64,000 bases of DNA from Paenibacillus qinlingensis (GCF_013204845.1 NZ_JABMKY010000023.1:1-64000), one strand, 5' to 3'; counted from the first letter of the stretch, positions 25,510-34,519 are shown. Numbers and translations: made by a program. Notes: a model not told the origin generated them from the sequence alone.

Positions 25510-26391
25510 GTGCGTTATGGAGCCATCGAAGCAGGGGGAACCAAGTTCGTTTGTGGTATCGGAAATGAAGAAGGTATCATTGAAGATCGGATTAGTTTTC
25601 CAACGGAACATCCCGAGCAGACATTGCAGAAGGTAATCGATTATTTTACTGATAAAAATGTGGCAGCGATTGGCATCGGATCATTTGGGCCTATAAATGT
25701 CGATCCAACCAGCTCATCTTATGGCTATATCACAACGACGCCTAAGCCAGGGTGGGCCAACTATGATGTATTGGGGAAATTGAGAGAATCCTTCGATGTC
25801 CCTTACGGATGGGACACGGATGTCAACGCCGCCGCTTTCGGGGAAGCCAAGTGGGGAGCTGCTCAAGGTCTTGATAGTTGTGTTTACTATACGGTCGGCA
25901 CTGGAATTGGCGTTGGTGTGTATATGGAGGGCCGCTTAGTTCATGGCCTTGTTCATCCTGAAGGTGGTCATGTGATGATCAGACCCCATTCGGGGGATAG
26001 CTTTCAGGGGACATGCCCCTATCATGGTGATTGCTTAGAGGGAATGGCCGCGGGTCCAGCCATCGAACAGCGTTGGGGAGTGAAAGGCAGTGAGTTGCCC
26101 GTCGACCACCCAGCTTGGGATTTGGAAGCTTACTACTTAGCACAATCCATTAGTTCCACGATATTAATGATGTCGCCGAAGAAGATTATTCTAGGTGGCG
26201 GCGTGATGCAGCAAGCACATTTATTTCCATTGATTCATGCTCATGTTCAAAAAATCTTAAATGGTTACATCCGAACTGAATCCTTATTGGAGAATATTCA
26301 TACGTACATTGTGCCTCCTGGTTTAGGAACGAATTCAGGTTTGAGAGGATCTCTTGCTCTTGGCGTAGAGGCCAAACGCAATCAGCAGTAG
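25510..26391 (+). CDS. ROK-family fructokinase
   Basis: A 293-aa sugar kinase that should phosphorylate fructose (or a similar hexose such as mannose) with ATP. The phosphate loop is AIEAGGTKFVCGIG at the N-terminus, and the catalytic Asp lies in WDTDVNAAAFGEAKWG. The zinc motif HPEGGH..CPYHGDCLEG (about 155-180) is that of the ROK fructokinases such as GmuE/YdhR. GTG 25510 is preceded by AGGAGG. It stands alone between the GH88/105 gene and a terminator, so it may serve several of the local sugar pathways. Confidence 0.92.
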   Translation: MRYGAIEAGGTKFVCGIGNEEGIIEDRISFPTEHPEQTLQKVIDYFTDKNVAAIGIGSFGPINVDPTSSSYGYITTTPKPGWANYDVLGKLRESFDVPYGWDTDVNAAAFGEAKWGAAQGLDSCVYYTVGTGIGVGVYMEGRLVHGLVHPEGGHVMIRPHSGDSFQGTCPYHGDCLEGMAAGPAIEQRWGVKGSELPVDHPAWDLEAYYLAQSISSTILMMSPKKIILGGGVMQQAHLFPLIHAHVQKILNGYIRTESLLENIHTYIVPPGLGTNSGLRGSLALGVEAKRNQQ

Positions 26392-26806
26392 AGTGTGGCG
26401 TGTTCTCTAGCGATCCTCCAAGCTTGTTTTCACCGAAGTTTGATGCCCTTTTGGTACTAGGGAAACAACCTTCCCAGTATTGTCCAGATTTCATAGCGAT
26501 GTGAATTTGGATCTAGAAGATAGTGGGCTCTGTTACACATCAGGAACCCTTCAAATTATTGAAGGGTTCTTCGATTTTTCATGAGTCTAATTGATGTAAT
26601 TATCTGAGATCGCGACGCCACAGGACTGTATTTTCTAAAGAGTACTAATAGGTAGCAAAGTATGGGATAATCAACGTCACCCCTAAATGTATACGCTTTC
26701 ATCAACTGTTAAAGTCAAATCTGCATTAATTAAAGGCGAATTTACGTTTTACATTCGTTGGAGAACGGCGTAAGATTCATTACGACAAGTTGATTTTTTG
26801 TGAAAA
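26392..26806. other. Gene-free stretch before the riboswitch
   Basis: Apart from the terminator at 26544-26579 I see no gene. The AT-rich part at about 26650-26800 should hold the promoter of the riboswitch transcript, but no pair of hexamers stands out. Confidence 0.5.
26544..26579 (+). terminator. Terminator after the ROK kinase
   Basis: GAACCCTTC and GAAGGGTTC form a 9-bp stem around AAATTATT, followed by TTCGATTTTT. Confidence 0.78.
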
Positions 26807-26965
26807 GAAACCACTTAATTCCCAGTAGGGGAAACGGGGGAACCAATCGAAGCCGTTCAAGCAATACTTGGCTTCATGGGGTGAATCCTAATGCTCGCCA
26901 GCATTAGGTAGGACGCTCTCAAGTCCGAATCCGACAGCTAACCTCGTAGGTGCATTGAGAGAGAA
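26807..26965 (+). promoter_or_regulatory. Cyclic di-AMP (ydaO/yuaA-type) riboswitch
   Basis: The conserved blocks of this class occur in order: CACTTAATTCC, GGGGGAACCAAT, GGGGTGAATCC, AGCATTAGGTAGG, then AGTCCGAATCCGACAGCTAA followed by CCTCGTAGGTG and TTGAGAGAG. Two variable hairpins (GAAGCC..GGCTTC and CCTAATGCT..AGCATTAGG) lie between the blocks as expected. The element binds c-di-AMP and is normally an OFF switch acting through the terminator that follows. Its target here is the ABC transporter at 27083. Confidence 0.93.
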
Positions 26966-26991
26966 CCGCACACTCGCCTTCTTATGTGAAG

Positions 26992-27031
26992 AAGCCCGAG
27001 CGTAGAGATTCTCTATGCTTAGGGCTTTTTT
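26992..27031 (+). terminator. Riboswitch expression-platform terminator
   Basis: AAGCCC..GGGCTT with an inner GCGTAGAGA/TCTCTATGC stem is followed by seven T. It lies 27 bases after the riboswitch core and 50 bases before the ABC transporter, so it is the likely switching terminator. Confidence 0.88.
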
Positions 27032-27082
27032 TGCTTGTCTTTCGTCTAAAAAATTACATATATACCATAAGGAGGATGCGCG

Positions 27083-27967
27083 ATGCATGCCATTGAAATC
27101 AACAATCTGACCAAAACCTATGGGAACGCAAGAGGGATTACCGATGTTAGTTTTACAATCGAAGAAGGGGAAATCTTTGGGTTTATTGGACCGAATGGGG
27201 CTGGGAAATCAACAACGATTCGAACGCTGCTATCTCTGATTTTTCCAACAAGCGGCAGCGCCAAAATTTTTGGGAAGGATTGCATCCAGTTTGCGCCAGA
27301 AATTAAGAAAGAGATCGGCTATTTACCGTCAGAGGTATTCTATTATGACAACATGAAGGTGATCGACCTTCTCAAGTATTCGGCTAGCTTTTACAAGAAA
27401 GATTGTACCAAAAGAATCAAAGAGCTTGCTGAAATCATGGATTTGGATGTTACGAAGAAAATTGATGATCTGTCCCTGGGGAATAAAAAGAAGGTGGGCA
27501 TCGTTCAAGGTCTGCTGCATGATCCTAAGCTTATAATTCTGGATGAACCGACAAGTGGACTCGATCCGCTCATGCAGCAGAAATTTTTCGAATTGCTCGA
27601 ACAACAGAACAAAAGGGGAGCTACGATTCTTTTTTCCTCTCATATATTGAGTGAAGTACAGAGACTTTGTGATCGAGTCGCGATTATTAAGGAAGGTAGA
27701 ATTGTAACCGTTGAGAAGATTAGCACGTTAAAAGAAAACAATTTTAAGCGATTTAAAATTGACACTGCCGAAGCGCTCGACCCTAATTTCTTCAGGATGA
27801 CAGGAGTCAACAACATTGATGTCCAAGGCCAGATAACCAGCTTTTTATTTAAAGGGAACATCAATCAAGTTATGCAAAAAATTGCCCAAATTGAAATCGA
27901 TAATCTATGGATCGAAGAGCCTGATTTAGAGGAGATCTTTATGCACTACTATGAGAAGGAGGCTTAA
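27083..27967 (+). CDS. ABC transporter ATP-binding protein (ABC-2 type)
   Basis: A 294-aa ATPase. Walker A is GPNGAGKST (about 38-46), the signature motif is unusual (DLSLGNKKKVGIVQG in place of LSGGQ), Walker B is KLIILDEPTSGLDP, and the switch His is in LFSSHILSE. The C-terminal 90 residues are a typical regulatory tail. AAGGAGG precedes the ATG. Two ABC-2 permeases follow, so the three form an export-type transporter. The gene is behind a c-di-AMP riboswitch, so its expression should fall as c-di-AMP rises. The substrate is unknown. Confidence 0.93.
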   Translation: MHAIEINNLTKTYGNARGITDVSFTIEEGEIFGFIGPNGAGKSTTIRTLLSLIFPTSGSAKIFGKDCIQFAPEIKKEIGYLPSEVFYYDNMKVIDLLKYSASFYKKDCTKRIKELAEIMDLDVTKKIDDLSLGNKKKVGIVQGLLHDPKLIILDEPTSGLDPLMQQKFFELLEQQNKRGATILFSSHILSEVQRLCDRVAIIKEGRIVTVEKISTLKENNFKRFKIDTAEALDPNFFRMTGVNNIDVQGQITSFLFKGNINQVMQKIAQIEIDNLWIEEPDLEEIFMHYYEKEA

Positions 27968-27973
27968 AGCGGA

Positions 27974-28771
27974 ATGAATATTTTCCTTCATGAATTGCGA
28001 GCTTATCGAAAATCCACGATCACGTGGACGTGCTCCCTAATTGCGGTCATCGTCTTATTCTTATCCCTTTTCCCTTCGGTTTCTAAGGATTTTGCTGAGT
28101 TCTCTAAGGTATTAGAAGGGTATCCCGAAGGTGTTAGGAAAGCGCTTGGTATTCAAATCGAAACGTTCGGTACGCTACTCGGATTCTATGTGTATATCTT
28201 TATGTACATTACACTTTGCGGAGCCATTCAAGCCATGGTGTTGGGAACGTCCATACTCTCGAAGGAAGTTCGTGAGAAAACAGCAGACTTTCTGCTTACG
28301 AAGCCCGTAACGCGGACGAAAATTGTGACTTCCAAGTTATTAGCGGCTGTTGCTTCCTTAGTGATCACGTGTATCATTTATATGGGGGCAGCCTATCTAA
28401 TGGCGCTTCAAGTCAAAACGGTCGATTTCGATGTGAGCACTTTTCTATTGATCTCATTCACGCTTCTGTTCATCCAGCTCATGTTTCTTGCTATTGGATT
28501 CATCATTTCCGTCGTGTTTTCTAAAATCAAAGCGGTCTTATCCATTAGTTTGGGTACGGTGTTTGCTTTTTTCGTTATCGGAATGATCGTTGCCGTAGAT
28601 GGGGAGGGGGCTAAGCGGTATTTCTCGCCATTCAAATACTTTAGCGGGACGTACATGCTTACACATGCGAGTTATGAAGTCCCCTATGTCATTGCAGCTA
28701 TCGTGATTATTGTCGTGTCGATTGTGGCGAGCTATTTCATTTACACGAAGAAAGACGTTCATGCCGTATAA
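27974..28771 (+). CDS. ABC-2-type permease, first subunit
   Basis: A 265-aa membrane protein with six predicted helices. The motif ILSKEVREKTADFLLTKPVTRTKIVTSKLLA in the first cytosolic loop is the hallmark of ABC-2 permeases of the YtrC/NatB-like group. It starts 6 bases after the ATPase gene's stop, in the same operon. It is paralogous to the next gene, so a heterodimeric membrane domain is likely. Confidence 0.9.
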   Translation: MNIFLHELRAYRKSTITWTCSLIAVIVLFLSLFPSVSKDFAEFSKVLEGYPEGVRKALGIQIETFGTLLGFYVYIFMYITLCGAIQAMVLGTSILSKEVREKTADFLLTKPVTRTKIVTSKLLAAVASLVITCIIYMGAAYLMALQVKTVDFDVSTFLLISFTLLFIQLMFLAIGFIISVVFSKIKAVLSISLGTVFAFFVIGMIVAVDGEGAKRYFSPFKYFSGTYMLTHASYEVPYVIAAIVIIVVSIVASYFIYTKKDVHAV

Positions 28772-28796
28772 AGCGGGTGAGAGGAGGGAATAGTCA

Positions 28797-29591
28797 TTGA
28801 ATATTTTTTGGCGAGAACTGAAAACGTATCGGAAATCGATGATTTTTTGGAGTCTAGGGCTCATTTTTCTAATTGCAAGTGGCATGAACAAGTATCAAGC
28901 AACGGCAGCGAACGGACAGATTAATGATCTTATGGCAGAAATGCCGAAATCCCTCCAAGTGATCATGGGTGGTGGCGCGTTAGATTTATCGAAGGCTAGC
29001 GGTTATTTTGGCATCCTAGTCCTATATTTCTTGTTGATGGCAACGATTCACGCGGCGATGCTGGGCGCCAATATCATCGCGAAGGAAGAGCGGGATAAGA
29101 CGGCAGAATTTCTATTCGTGAAGCCATTGTCTAGAAATCAAATTATAACCTGGAAGCTGCTAAGTGCTATCGTAAACATTGTTATTTTTAACCTCGTCTC
29201 ATGGATTTCGAGTATCTTGATTGTTGGCGCTTATAGCAAAGGTGAGGCGGTCAACGGTGATATCGCCATCGTCATGCTGGGGATGTTTATTTTGCAGATG
29301 CTCTTTCTAGCCATTGGAACATCGATTGCGGCTGTTTATCGAAATGCCAAAAAAGCCGCCTCATTGGCCACAGGCATCATGCTCATCACTTTTATCTTAT
29401 CCATTGCTATTGATTTCAACGATAAATTGGCATTCTTGAAATATGTAACCCCGTTTAAATTTTATGAGGCGAAGAATATCATGTATGGCGGTGGATTCGA
29501 TGCCGCTTATGTTAGTATTTCCATCGTCGTCATTGTCGGCCTAACGGTTGTCACGTATGTATCCTTTAATAAACGAGATTTGCACGCATAG
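28797..29591 (+). CDS. ABC-2-type permease, second subunit
   Basis: A 264-aa membrane protein with six predicted helices, similar to the preceding permease (both open NIFxxELxxYRKS and share the loop IxxKExRDKTAEFLxxKPLSR). The start is TTG 28797, with GGAGGGAA 6 bases upstream. The C-terminal ends of both proteins are alike (KKDVHAV and KRDLHA), so the pair arose by duplication. A terminator follows. Confidence 0.9.
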   Translation: MNIFWRELKTYRKSMIFWSLGLIFLIASGMNKYQATAANGQINDLMAEMPKSLQVIMGGGALDLSKASGYFGILVLYFLLMATIHAAMLGANIIAKEERDKTAEFLFVKPLSRNQIITWKLLSAIVNIVIFNLVSWISSILIVGAYSKGEAVNGDIAIVMLGMFILQMLFLAIGTSIAAVYRNAKKAASLATGIMLITFILSIAIDFNDKLAFLKYVTPFKFYEAKNIMYGGGFDAAYVSISIVVIVGLTVVTYVSFNKRDLHA

Positions 29592-29598
29592 AGACAAG

Positions 29599-29648
29599 AA
29601 AGACCTTTTACCCAATCCATAGCTGGATGCGGACAAAAGGTCTTTTCT
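29599..29648. terminator. Bidirectional terminator between convergent genes
   Basis: AAAGACCTTTT pairs with AAAAGGTCTTTT around a short internal hairpin (ATCCATAGCTGGAT). T and A runs flank it. Confidence 0.8.
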
Positions 29649-29679
29649 CATTTAATGGGATTAATAATATAATAATGGC

Positions 29680-31830
29680 TTATTTCTTCAAATCCAAACG
29701 CACATCGCGACCATCGTCTTGGACCGATAGCTCTTTACCCGCAGCCTTCAGGGAATTGACGTGATTGACCCAGGCATCCAGCATGATGGCGCCATCTTTC
29801 CAATCCTTTACTTCACCAAATACCGTAAAGCCATCGCCAGTGCCAGTAGCCATGAAATCATTGGTTGTTACTTTGAACGTACGGTCGGTATTGAACTTGC
29901 CATCGACATAGATCGGAGTGCCATCTGCCAAAGTGATTTTGGCATATTTCTCACCAAGTGGCTTCTTATTATCCCATTCAACCTTCAAACCTGAGAATTG
30001 AATAGCTGGCAGGTTTGTATACTTGTCCGTAACTTCTAGTGCTTTTTTGATTTGAGCAGCAGTCATTGTACCCGTTACGTTGTAATTGCCAAAAGGAAGT
30101 ACTTCGAACATTTCGCTGTAAGTTAGCTCACCTTTGTCAATATCGGTTCGAATACCGCCAATATTCGTGAAAGCAATATCGGATTTCTCAGAAGCACGCA
30201 TAGCATCAGTGATGCTGTTCCCTAACTGTGTTGCTCCGTCGCGATCCGCCCCGCCATTCGCTTCAAAGCGGAAAGATTTACGATTTAGCGGCTCTGCAAC
30301 TACGACTTCTACTTCACCGGATTTGTCAGAAATTTTGGCTTTATAGTCTTCAACGGTTTGGTGAATTTTCGCGTCAGCCGTCGTTAAGTTGGTGTATGTT
30401 TCTAGCAAGCTTGCATTGGAGGATACGACTTGCTTGGTGGATTTGTCTACAAAGAGTTGAATGTGCCCAACCGCATATAGCCAGCTTTGAGCCTCAACCA
30501 CTGGAATGCCATTTACGATTCCGGCTACACGCATGTGGGAGTGACCACCAACAATCGCATCTAATGTGCCATTTCCCGTGCCTTTTGCAAGATCAGCAAG
30601 ATCACTGATGATTTCAGCGGATTTCTGGTTTTGCTCACCTGGGAGGTGGGAAGTAACCATGATGATATCGACGCCTTTCGCGCGAAGCTCGGCTGATAAT
30701 TCTTTGGCCAAAGGAACTGGATTTACAAAAGAAAGGCCTTCGATGTTCGTTGATTTTGTAGTTGTCGTCGTTTGTGGCGTTGCGAAGCCGATAATACCGA
30801 TTTTCAGACCATCTTTTTCAACAATGACATAGGGCTGTGTCCAGTCAACGCGTTTACCTGTCTGAGCATCCATAATATTAGCGCCAAGGATAGGAAATTT
30901 AGCCCTCTTAATATTATCGATCAGAACGTCACGACCGAAGTCGAATTCATGATTTCCGATGGCCGCAGCATCATATTGCACTTGCGCCATCGTATCCATC
31001 ACGGATTGACCATTCGTTGTATTGGAAATCAGCGTACCCTGCCAAGCGTCTCCACCGTCAACGACAACGGTTCCTTTGGGATTCACAGCACGGAAATCGG
31101 ATACAATGCCACCGAAAGTTTCGATACCGCCTTGACCTTGATTGCGCTTTTTATCGAAGCCGACTTCGATTTTACCGTGAATATCGTTCGTTGTTAAAAT
31201 ATCAACCACTTTAAATAAAATAGGCTTAAGCGCCTTAGCGACTTCATCACGTGTGACTTCAGCGGTAGGGTTGAAGTTACCGTCGAGCGTAGGTGTGAAG
31301 ATTCCGCTAATGACAGCATAAGCGACATAGGGACGGGAGTCTTTGGCGATTGATGCGGAGTCTTTGAAGTAGTTCAACACATTTTCATTTACTTGTGGCA
31401 GTTGGCCGCCAGTTACGACTTTCACAATTAACTCAGCAAGCTCTTGACGAGTCACGGCAGCATTCGGATGAAAAGTACCATCAGCAAAGCCGCTAATCAG
31501 TTTAGCTGCAACGGCATTCGCAACTGCTTGTTTTTGCCAAGTCGCAAGGTCCGTGAACGTAACCGTACTAGGATCAGCACTTTGAAGCTTGGCAGCGCGG
31601 TTAATCATCGTTACCACTTCAGCGCGAGTAGCGGCATTGGTACCACGATAGTCTGTATCGCCGTAACCCTCGACAACGCCGTTATCAATGGCAAGACGCA
31701 TATCGGATTTCATTGAGATAGGTGAAGTTGGTGCGGCTGTTTCGGCAAATGCTAGAGAGCTAGCGAAGGAGCCAGTGAGAACGGTTACAAGAGCCATAGC
31801 AGTAAGGCGGGTCGTAAATGTTTTTTTCAT
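29680..31830 (-). CDS. SLH-anchored 5'-nucleotidase / 2',3'-cyclic phosphodiesterase
   Basis: A 716-aa exported enzyme. A signal peptide (about 1-28) is followed by three SLH repeats (about 35-205) that bind cell-wall polymer. The calcineurin-like metallophosphatase domain (about 208-470) has the metal motifs TNDIHGK, GGDAWQG, GNHEFDFG, VTSHLPGE and GGHSHMR. The 5'-nucleotidase C-terminal domain (about 510-700) contains NIGGIRTDIDKGELTYSEMFEVLPFGN. Together these hydrolyse extracellular nucleotides so that the nucleoside can be taken up. The SLH repeats are at the N-terminus. AGGAGGAAT precedes the ATG. It is monocistronic. Confidence 0.94.
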   Translation of the reverse strand: MKKTFTTRLTAMALVTVLTGSFASSLAFAETAAPTSPISMKSDMRLAIDNGVVEGYGDTDYRGTNAATRAEVVTMINRAAKLQSADPSTVTFTDLATWQKQAVANAVAAKLISGFADGTFHPNAAVTRQELAELIVKVVTGGQLPQVNENVLNYFKDSASIAKDSRPYVAYAVISGIFTPTLDGNFNPTAEVTRDEVAKALKPILFKVVDILTTNDIHGKIEVGFDKKRNQGQGGIETFGGIVSDFRAVNPKGTVVVDGGDAWQGTLISNTTNGQSVMDTMAQVQYDAAAIGNHEFDFGRDVLIDNIKRAKFPILGANIMDAQTGKRVDWTQPYVIVEKDGLKIGIIGFATPQTTTTTKSTNIEGLSFVNPVPLAKELSAELRAKGVDIIMVTSHLPGEQNQKSAEIISDLADLAKGTGNGTLDAIVGGHSHMRVAGIVNGIPVVEAQSWLYAVGHIQLFVDKSTKQVVSSNASLLETYTNLTTADAKIHQTVEDYKAKISDKSGEVEVVVAEPLNRKSFRFEANGGADRDGATQLGNSITDAMRASEKSDIAFTNIGGIRTDIDKGELTYSEMFEVLPFGNYNVTGTMTAAQIKKALEVTDKYTNLPAIQFSGLKVEWDNKKPLGEKYAKITLADGTPIYVDGKFNTDRTFKVTTNDFMATGTGDGFTVFGEVKDWKDGAIMLDAWVNHVNSLKAAGKELSVQDDGRDVRLDLKK

Positions 31831-32191
31831 GTGTTAAAAATTCCTCCTACTAATTAATAGAACAATGGTTAATAAATCTGTCTTTTAGTATAAAGGAAAT
31901 GCTAGATTTTGAGAAGTGAAGAAATTATTAACTATTTAGTCTCTGAATTCCTTCGGTATAAGCGGTGCTGAAATCGTGGGAAACTGATTCTTAAAGGTTG
32001 TTTGGGGCGATTTAGTTGGGTTATTTCGGACTAACTAAGAATAAATGGCGCGGAAAGTGAGATTAATTCGGCAATTTCGAACTATGGGTGCATGGGAGTA
32101 GTCCAACTATCCCCCCATGCCTCTGGAGGAGACCAAAAGCAAAGGAGCTAAGCGCTATTTAAGCCGCTTAGCTCCTCTTTTTACTGCGAGA
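31831..32191. repeat. Intergenic repeat block and terminator
   Basis: It holds one copy of a repeat whose core is GGTTATTTCGGACTAA (repeat span 32014-32034), with a decayed neighbour (AATTCGGCAATTTCGAACTA) soon after. The same core occurs several times at 59994-60178. The terminator at 32142-32182 shares its sequence with the one at 59931, so terminator plus repeat seems to be a mobile or copied unit. No gene is seen. Confidence 0.55.
32142..32182. terminator. Terminator hairpin of the AGGAGCTAAGCG type
   Basis: AGGAGCTAAGCG and CGCTTAGCTCCT form a 12-bp stem around a ten-base loop, followed by CTTTTT on this strand and flanked by an A/T-rich run on the other. It ends the GH88/105 gene on the minus strand and may work both ways. 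Confidence 0.82.
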
Positions 32192-33322
32192 TTACTCCTG
32201 CGCCGCTAAGCTCATTTCCACGCACATCAGGATAAATGCGCCAGCGCCATGCAAATCGTTCTCGCTTGTAGGACGCGCGATGTAGTGGGCGTAGTCACCG
32301 ATTCCTGTACCGATGCAGATCTGGCCAATGATCACATGACCGTTCTCATCGAACTTCAGCGTATCAATAACCCCTTGATAGCCTTTCCACGCATAGGTCA
32401 AATACTTGGCATCCAAATAGCCGAATCTCACGGCTTTGGCAATGGCGTGTACATACAAAGCTGTGCAGGAGTTTTCCAGCCAATTATCTGCCACTTCTCC
32501 TTTGTCCACAACCTGATACCATAAGCCTGTGGCAGCATCTTGATAGGGAATTAGAGCGATGAGCAGGTCTTGAAGGATGCTCGTTAACTCAGCTTTATCT
32601 TTATGGTCCGCAGGAAGGTACTCGAACATTTCCAGCAAAGCAACGGGATACCAGCCGATCGCACGGCCCCAGAATTCCGGTGCTAAGCCTGTTACGGGAT
32701 CAGCCCAAGCAGCAGCTTTAGTTTCATCCCAACCGTGGTAAAGCAGGCCAGTGTTAGGGTCCTTGGTATGCTTCTCCATGAGAATAGCTTGATAGGTCAT
32801 CATGTCGAAGTACTCAGCTTCGTCGAAGGTTTTACCGAACTGCGCGGCAATCGGTCCTGCCATATATAAGCCGTCCAGCCACATTTGATTCGGATAACGC
32901 TCCTTATGCCAGAAACCACCGGACGGATTGGTTTTCCATGATTTTAAAAGGGGAACCAGCGTGTGCAAGGCTTTCTTATAGCGTTCATCGCCAGTTTGTT
33001 CATATAGATTAAAGAGCAGTACGCCAGGTTGAATATCATCTAATTCTTCCGGGTTATATTTTTTGATGCTGCCATCGGCAAGAATCTGACTGTCTACCCA
33101 TCGTTTGATATACGTATAGTATTTATCATCATTGGTTTCCCTCCAGCACTTTTCCATACCGGAAAGAAAGACACCCTGATGATAGTGGAAACGGTCTGGG
33201 GGAAGCTGTTCGGGTTCAAATTTGGTCATTAGCGCCTCACACGCTGCCTCCGCCCATTGAATAGGAGATTTTACATAGGGATTGGTGGTGGTGTCTTGGA
33301 TATTACGTTCAGAAGCTTGCAT
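32192..33322 (-). CDS. GH88/GH105-family unsaturated rhamnogalacturonyl hydrolase (YteR-like)
   Basis: A 376-aa enzyme of the (alpha/alpha)6-barrel type. It carries the family motif NQMWLDGLYMAGP, in which Asp150 is the likely catalytic residue (Asp143 in YteR). Further conserved stretches are HYHQGVFLSGMEKCW, GLLYHGWDE, FWGRAIGWYPVALLE and TGLWYQVVD, which fit YteR more closely than the 24318 protein does. It should release unsaturated galacturonic acid from rhamnogalacturonan fragments. It is divergent from an AraC regulator at 33474 that probably controls it. Confidence 0.93.
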   Translation of the reverse strand: MQASERNIQDTTTNPYVKSPIQWAEAACEALMTKFEPEQLPPDRFHYHQGVFLSGMEKCWRETNDDKYYTYIKRWVDSQILADGSIKKYNPEELDDIQPGVLLFNLYEQTGDERYKKALHTLVPLLKSWKTNPSGGFWHKERYPNQMWLDGLYMAGPIAAQFGKTFDEAEYFDMMTYQAILMEKHTKDPNTGLLYHGWDETKAAAWADPVTGLAPEFWGRAIGWYPVALLEMFEYLPADHKDKAELTSILQDLLIALIPYQDAATGLWYQVVDKGEVADNWLENSCTALYVHAIAKAVRFGYLDAKYLTYAWKGYQGVIDTLKFDENGHVIIGQICIGTGIGDYAHYIARPTSENDLHGAGAFILMCVEMSLAAQE

Positions 33323-33473
33323 TCGGGCTCATTCCTCCTTCGTGTACTTAAGCTTATTTTAGCAGAGGAAAATGTACATTTATTGCGGGAATACGTAATT
33401 TCTTCTTATATCTTGCAGGATATGTTGAGAGGCGTATAATAAATGGCAAACGGAGTGAAGGGCGGAGTAGAAC

Positions 33474-34310
33474 ATGGAAGATTTTCAATTCGATAACGGA
33501 CAAGGTTCCTTCTCCGTATCTTATCGCAAAGCGTTAAGTCACAATATGCCGGTTAACCATTTTCACAGTACCTACGAAATCTTCTATTTGATGTCCGGCA
33601 AACGGACGTTTTTTATAAAGGACCGGACGATGATCATCGAAGAAGGGGATGTCGTCATCATCTCTCCGAATATCCTCCATCGGACTACCAATACCGAAAT
33701 GCCGAAGCATGAGCGGCTCATCGTGAATATTCATGAGAGCCAGATGGCCTCGATGAATGATGCCTACGGGGACATCTTTCAGCCCCTTTTTGAGCAAGCC
33801 TACTTCATCATAAAATGTCCGCTGCAAGACAAGCTTGCGATCGAGTCGGTAGCTCAAAGTATCATGCAGGAAATGCAGGAAAAGAAGCCTGGCTTCGAGA
33901 TGTTTGCGCAGACATTGGTGCTGCAGCTGCTCATTATTTGCTGTCGGCATGTCAAACAAAATGCGCTGGAACCGCTGGAAACTCCTAGTCCCATGCACGA
34001 GAGGATTTTGGAAGTTGTCCGTTATATGAACAACCATTACATGCAGGATCTGCCGCTGCATCTGTTGGCGGAGAAATTTTATGTAAGCCCTTATTATTTA
34101 AGCCGTTTTTTTAAAGAAGCAACAGGGTTTACGTTTGTGGAATATTTAAATAGTGTCAGGATTAAGGAAGCGAAAAAGCTGCTGGAACAAACCTCCATGA
34201 AAGTCAGTCTGATTGCCAAGAAGGTTGGCTTCGGCAGTGTAACCCATTTTGGCAGAGTGTTTAAATTGGTAACGGGACATGCCCCGTTGTATTACAGGAA
34301 GATCAAGTGA
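33474..34310 (+). CDS. AraC-family regulator with cupin sensor domain
   Basis: A 278-aa regulator: a cupin domain at about 18-110 (PVNHFHSTYEIFYLMSGKRTFFIKDRT) and a double helix-turn-helix at about 180-278 (LPLHLLAEKFYVSPYYLSRFFKEATGFTF, then VGFGSVTHFGRVFKLVTGHAP). The start ATG 33474 follows GGGCGGAG. It is divergent from the GH88/105 gene and upstream of the ABC importer at 34.5-37.7 kb, so it may control both. Confidence 0.91.
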   Translation: MEDFQFDNGQGSFSVSYRKALSHNMPVNHFHSTYEIFYLMSGKRTFFIKDRTMIIEEGDVVIISPNILHRTTNTEMPKHERLIVNIHESQMASMNDAYGDIFQPLFEQAYFIIKCPLQDKLAIESVAQSIMQEMQEKKPGFEMFAQTLVLQLLIICCRHVKQNALEPLETPSPMHERILEVVRYMNNHYMQDLPLHLLAEKFYVSPYYLSRFFKEATGFTFVEYLNSVRIKEAKKLLEQTSMKVSLIAKKVGFGSVTHFGRVFKLVTGHAPLYYRKIK

Positions 34311-34465
34311 CGACTCTTTTCCATTTTCGAGTGGAAGGAGCTAGTGGGAGGAGCTGTTAAGGGGTAGAAGAATTTCTCGAAGTTTATTGTGGAGGGAGCG
34401 AATGAATGAAATAGATCTGAAAAAAGAACAAAAACTGAAGAGAATCGAGCAAAGACAGTGTAATA

Positions 34466-34479
34466 AGAAAACGTTTACA
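34466..34479 (+). promoter_or_regulatory. cre-like site (CcpA) upstream of the sugar importer
   Basis: AGAAAACGTTTACA matches the catabolite-response consensus TGWAANCGNTNWCA at all positions but the first. It lies 41 bases before the ATG of the binding-protein gene, in the place where a repressor would block transcription. It predicts glucose repression of this importer. Confidence 0.68.
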
Positions 34480-34519
34480 ATAAGCTTGTAAAACAAATTT
34501 ATGAGCGGGGGTATTAGAA

